Positions 6,154 through 9,073 of a stretch of DNA of 9,073 bases are shown here, piece by piece; within the stretch, counting starts at the first letter, position 1; the number at the start of each line of letters is the position of its first letter. A program made the translations under genes and the position numbers. The stretch covers positions 1-9,073 of the forward strand of contig JAJAZH010000022.1 of NCBI GenBank assembly GCA_026785815.1. The letters are read 5' to 3'. This DNA is from Ramlibacter sp. (GTDB lineage: Bacteria > Pseudomonadota > Gammaproteobacteria > Burkholderiales > Burkholderiaceae_C). The notes beneath the pieces were generated by a model. The model did not search any database and was not told where the DNA came from. It saw only the letters and a list, made by a program, of their open reading frames with translations.

Positions 6154-7644
6154 TCAGGTTCGCCGCCTGCCTTTGATGGTCCGGAGCACCACGGGCGTGA
6201 ACCAGACCAGCAGGCACACCACGGCCAGCGTCGCGGCGATCGGCCGGTCGAAAAACGCGCCCAGGTTGCCGTTCGACTTGATCATCGAAGTGATGAAATT
6301 CTCTTCCAGCATCCCGCCCAGCACCACCCCGAGGATTGCCGGCGCGATCGGGAAGCGGTTGGCCTCAAGCAGGTAGGCAACGATCCCCGCCACCAGCATC
6401 ACGCCGACCTCGAAGGCCGTGTTGTTGATCGCGAAAGTGCCGACGATGCAGAACAGCAGGATCATCGGCATCAGCACCTCGCGCGGCACCCGCAGGATCC
6501 GCTTGGACACCTTGATGCACAGGATGCCGAGCGGGATCATGATGATGTTGGCCACGATGAACAGCAGGAACACCGCGTAGATGTTCTGCGGGTTGGTGGT
6601 GAAGAGCGTCGGGCCTGGGTTCATGTTCTTCATGTACAGCACGCCGATCACGATCGCGGTGATGGAATCGCCCGGAATGCCGAACACCAGCGCGGGAATC
6701 CAGGCGCCGGCCAGCGCGCTGTTGTTGGCGGAACCGGATTCGACAATGCCCTCGACGTGGCCGGTGCCGAACTTCTCGGGCTCCTTCGAAAATTTCTTGC
6801 TCACCGCATAGGACATCCAGGCGGCGATGTCCGCGCCTGCGCCCGGCAGGGCGCCCACGGCGGTTCCCAGAGCGCTGCCGCGCAGGATCTGCAGCGGGTA
6901 TTTTTTTGCCAGCGCCCACTGGCCTGCCAGCACGTTGCCGACCTTGTCCACCACCATTTCGGCCGGCGGGCTGGTGTCGACGACGAAGCGGATGATCTCC
7001 GAGATCGCGAACATGCCGATCATCATCGCGATCATGCCGATGCCGCCTGTCATCTCGGCGTTGCCGAAAGTGAAGCGCGGAAAGCCGGCCGGGTTGCCGA
7101 GACCGACGCAGGCCACCAGCAAACCCAGCAGCAGCGTCACGACACCTTTGAGCGGCTGGTCGGAGGTGATGAAGACTGCGCATGTCAGGCCCAGCAGAAC
7201 CAGCCAGAAATACTCGAACGAGCTGAAGTTGAGCGCGAAGTCGGCCAGCGCCGGAGCGGCGACGATCAGCACCGCGGTGCCGAACAGGCCGCCGACCGCG
7301 GAAAAGATCAGGCCGGCGCCGAGGGCCAGCTCGGCCTGGCCCTTTTTGGTCATGGCGAAAGCTTCGTCGGTGTAAGCAGCGGAAGCCGGAGTGCCCGGGA
7401 TCCGGAGCAGGCAACCGGGGATGTCGCCGGAAAAGATCGCCATGGCGGTGGCCGTGACCATCGCCGCGATTGCCGGGATCGGCGGCATGAAAAAGGTGAC
7501 CGGCACCAGCAGCGCGGTCGCCATCGTCGCGGTCAGCCCGGGCACCGCGCCGACGAACAGCCCATACAGTGAAGCGGCCACCATGACGGCGATGGTGTAC
7601 GGCTCGAACACCATCGCGAAAGCCTGGCCGATTGCGGTCCACAT
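6154..7644 (-). CDS. tctA: Tripartite tricarboxylate transporter, large membrane subunit TctA
   Basis: This 496-residue integral inner-membrane protein is the permease subunit of a TctABC-type secondary importer that moves organic acids with a cation gradient. It shows many hydrophobic segments, consistent with the usual 11-12 transmembrane helices. Both copies of the family's internal repeat are visible: GAVPGLTATMATALLVP (32-48) with SGDIPG (72-77), and GALPGAGADIAAWMSY (264-279) with FGIPGDSITAIVIGV (321-335). The conserved VESGSANNSALAGAWIPAL stretch is at 301-319. It is the last gene of a leftward tctC-tctB-tctA operon, 38 bp after tctB, with GAAGG 6 nt before its ATG. Length and motifs are complete. 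The gene converges on the dehydrogenase gene with a 10-bp gap, without an evident strong terminator between them. Confidence 0.97.
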   Translation of the reverse strand: MWTAIGQAFAMVFEPYTIAVMVAASLYGLFVGAVPGLTATMATALLVPVTFFMPPIPAIAAMVTATAMAIFSGDIPGCLLRIPGTPASAAYTDEAFAMTKKGQAELALGAGLIFSAVGGLFGTAVLIVAAPALADFALNFSSFEYFWLVLLGLTCAVFITSDQPLKGVVTLLLGLLVACVGLGNPAGFPRFTFGNAEMTGGIGMIAMMIGMFAISEIIRFVVDTSPPAEMVVDKVGNVLAGQWALAKKYPLQILRGSALGTAVGALPGAGADIAAWMSYAVSKKFSKEPEKFGTGHVEGIVESGSANNSALAGAWIPALVFGIPGDSITAIVIGVLYMKNMNPGPTLFTTNPQNIYAVFLLFIVANIIMIPLGILCIKVSKRILRVPREVLMPMILLFCIVGTFAINNTAFEVGVMLVAGIVAYLLEANRFPIAPAILGVVLGGMLEENFITSMIKSNGNLGAFFDRPIAATLAVVCLLVWFTPVVLRTIKGRRRT

Positions 7645-7682
7645 GCTATGCCTTCAGCAAAGGACAGACGCACGCGCTGGCA

Positions 7683-8153
7683 TCACCAGGCCCACGGCGT
7701 CAGCAGGCCCCACGGCAGCGGCACCCGCAACAACTTGTAGAAGGCGAAATGCACGACCAGCGTCGTGACCACTGCGAGCAGCGCGGCCCGTCCGGGCGGC
7801 ACCCGCAGCACGGTGAACATCGCCATCAGGATGATCAGCGAAATCAGCAGAAAGCCCAGCCATTGAGCGGCCACGATGTAGAAGATGACGGAAGCGATCA
7901 GCACGCCCAGGGCCAGCACGTGGCGCGGCGAGCGTACCCAATCATCAAGCACCACCCAGGCCTGGCGCGGCTGCCGCAGGCCACGCACGAGCAGCAACAG
8001 GCCGCAGACGCAGAGCCCGGCTGCGATCAGGCCCGGGAACAGGGCCGGGCCGACCGGCTGGCCTGGAATTTTCGGGAACACCTGGACCGTGAACAGGACG
8101 ATCGCTCCCAAGGCCAGCAGCAGCAGCCCGAAGACCGCGTCGTTGAGCTTCAA
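7683..8153 (-). CDS. tctB: Tripartite tricarboxylate transporter, small membrane subunit TctB
   Basis: The 156-residue product is the small membrane subunit that partners TctA. Four to five hydrophobic stretches are visible, around residues 7-26, 38-58, 79-95, 99-116 and 122-140. The extracytoplasmic motif PGQPVGPALFPGLIA (30-44) is typical of the family. A long basic loop (57-78) separates the helix pairs. Translation begins at TTG (8153), since no ATG or GTG in frame gives a sensible start and GGGAG lies 7 nt upstream. The nearby GTG in another frame runs into a stop after two codons. The upstream gap of 82 bp to tctC holds three hairpins. A rare start codon in a minor subunit gene fits a lower expression than the receptor, but that is inference. 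Confidence 0.93.
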   Translation of the reverse strand: MKLNDAVFGLLLLALGAIVLFTVQVFPKIPGQPVGPALFPGLIAAGLCVCGLLLLVRGLRQPRQAWVVLDDWVRSPRHVLALGVLIASVIFYIVAAQWLGFLLISLIILMAMFTVLRVPPGRAALLAVVTTLVVHFAFYKLLRVPLPWGLLTPWAW

Positions 8154-8160
8154 GAACTCA

Positions 8161-8165
8161 CTCCC
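8161..8165 (-). promoter_or_regulatory. Ribosome binding site supporting the TTG start of tctB
   Basis: GGGAG on the complement, 7 nt upstream of TTG at 8153. It lies 2 bp from the hairpin array edge, so RNA folding there could affect its access. Confidence 0.6.
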
Positions 8166-8167
8166 GG

Positions 8168-8238
8168 ATCCCCGCCCGCGCGGGGATGACGCGCCTCGCG
8201 CGTCACCTGCGCGGGGATGACGGCGCGCAGCGCCGTCA
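8168..8238 (-). repeat. Array of three back-to-back hairpins between tctC and tctB
   Basis: Three perfect stems follow each other: 8168-8187 (8 bp, ATCCCCGC with GCGGGGAT, loop CCGC), 8187-8205 (8 bp, TGACGCGC with GCGCGTCA, loop CTC), and 8218-8238 (9 bp, TGACGGCGC with GCGCCGTCA, loop GCA). Overlying this is a 14-bp perfect direct repeat, GCGCGGGGATGACG, at 8178-8191 and 8209-8222, offset by 31 bp. The third stem includes the tctC stop codon TGA (8238-8236). On the complement the pattern GTCATCCCCGCG recalls widespread dispersed proteobacterial repeats. Likely roles are REP-like 3' stabilisation of the tctC message or attenuation of tctBA. Confidence 0.8.
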
Positions 8239-9073
8239 CTTGACCAGGCCCACAGCCTTCATCGTCGCGCCCAGCTCGGTGTCCGACTTGGCCATGAAGC
8301 GGCCGAAATCGTCCGGACCGGCATAGATGACGCCGAAGCCGCGGCTGGCCATGAAATCGGTGTACTCCTTGCTGGCCGCGACCTTGCGCACCAGCGCGCT
8401 CAGCTTGTCGCGCGCCTCGGCCGGGATGCCCTTGGGCGCGACGATGCCGCGCCAGGCAGCCATGCTCCAGTCGCTGCCGATGGCCGCCTTCAGCGTCGGC
8501 ACATTCGGGTACAGCGCCGACGGCTTGTCGCTCATGATGGCCAGGCTGCGGACCTTGCCTGCATCGATCAACGAGCGCGCTTCGGGCAAGGACACCGGCG
8601 CCACTTCGACGCCGCCGGCCACCATGTCCTGCAGTCCGGGCGCGGCGCCATTGCTGGGCACCCAGGGCAACGCTGCAGGATCGATCTTCCGGTCGCGCAG
8701 CAGGCCCGCGATCGCCAGGTGCCAGATGCCGCCCTGGCCGGTCCCAGATGCCTTGAATTTGCCTGGGTTGGCCTGGATCGCGGCCAGCAGGTCGCCGACC
8801 GTCTTGTACGGCGAGTCGGCGCGGACCTGGATTCCGGCGGGGTCGGCATTGACCAGCCCGATCGGCGTGTAGGAGGTGCCCTTGAGTTCCGTGAGGCCCT
8901 GCCAGTGCATCATGCCGATCTCGACCGTTGCCAGGCCGATGGTGTAGCCATCCGGGGCGGCCGATGCGATGGCTGCATGGCCGACGACGCCACTGCCGCC
9001 GGTTCGATTGACCACGGTCACCGGCTGACCGATTTCCTTTTCCATCAGGCTGGCGATGATCCGCGCCGTGGCG
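8236..9073 (-). CDS. tctC: Bug/TctC-family periplasmic solute-binding receptor (5' end outside window)
   Basis: The complement is open from the right edge to a TGA at 8236, giving 278 residues; the signal peptide and first lobe start are outside the window. An internal ATG at 9045 is not the start, because the frame continues upstream with ATARIIASL, as expected for this family. Receptor hallmarks are GQPVTVVNRTGGSGVVGH near the fragment's start, AIASAAPDGYTIGLAT, the ligand-loop region around GTGQGGIWHLA, AGGVEVAPVSLPEA, GKVRSLAIMSD, and PNVPTLKAA. The protein captures an organic acid in the periplasm and hands it to TctAB. Bug receptors are numerous in Burkholderiales and their ligand cannot be read from sequence. 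The final codons GLVK end at a stop lying within the third hairpin of the intergenic array. It is the first gene of the leftward transporter operon seen here. Confidence 0.95.
   Translation of the reverse strand, partial: ATARIIASLMEKEIGQPVTVVNRTGGSGVVGHAAIASAAPDGYTIGLATVEIGMMHWQGLTELKGTSYTPIGLVNADPAGIQVRADSPYKTVGDLLAAIQANPGKFKASGTGQGGIWHLAIAGLLRDRKIDPAALPWVPSNGAAPGLQDMVAGGVEVAPVSLPEARSLIDAGKVRSLAIMSDKPSALYPNVPTLKAAIGSDWSMAAWRGIVAPKGIPAEARDKLSALVRKVAASKEYTDFMASRGFGVIYAGPDDFGRFMAKSDTELGATMKAVGLVK

Noticed and set aside
6140..6158. CTGAA/TTCAG inverted repeat between the convergent dehydrogenase and tctA genes
   Set aside because: The stem is only about 5 bp with an offset base and no T-tract, too weak to call a bidirectional terminator.
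5950..7572. 540-codon open frame on the plus strand opposite tctA
   Set aside because: It is His/Gln/Arg-rich with no recognisable fold, overlaps the end of the dehydrogenase gene, and mirrors TctA codons.

Overview
The window is GC-rich with tightly packed proteobacterial genes. The YgiQ-type radical SAM protein, the tripartite tricarboxylate transporter with a Bug-type receptor, and the codon use together suggest a betaproteobacterium of the order Burkholderiales, perhaps near Comamonadaceae. That placement is inferred from protein style, not from a search. The only gene cut at the left edge is ygiQ (its 3' part is missing) and at the right edge tctC (its 5' part is missing). No rRNA, tRNA, CRISPR array, integrase or transposase gene was seen.

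Left block (about 1-4035), all transcribed leftward. In transcription order: a 93-residue Pro/Gly/Ala-rich hydrophilic protein of unknown function; a CHRD-domain lipoprotein; an FAD-dependent aromatic-hydroxylase-type monooxygenase; a 71-residue protein whose ATG overlaps the monooxygenase stop (ATGA) and resembles DUF2783; and ygiQ. The first two genes each carry the same 10-bp motif, TGTCCTACAG, about 55-65 bp upstream of their starts, followed 20 nt later by a -10-like hexamer. They may share regulation.

Right block (about 4156-9073). A rightward pair encodes a crotonase-fold (enoyl-CoA hydratase-like) protein and a YbiC-like NAD(P)-dependent 2-hydroxyacid dehydrogenase of the Ldh_2 family, with an ATGA overlap. 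The pair converges, with only 10 bp between, on a leftward tctC-tctB-tctA operon encoding a periplasmic binding protein-dependent carboxylate importer. A reasonable reading is that the transporter brings in an organic acid and the dehydrogenase and crotonase act on it or on its CoA thioester. The substrate cannot be read from the sequence.

Three non-coding or repeat features stand out. An 89-bp imperfect palindromic repeat is embedded in frame inside the ygiQ coding sequence. Three back-to-back hairpins sit between tctC and tctB, the last including the tctC stop codon. The third is the shared upstream motif of the two leftward small genes.
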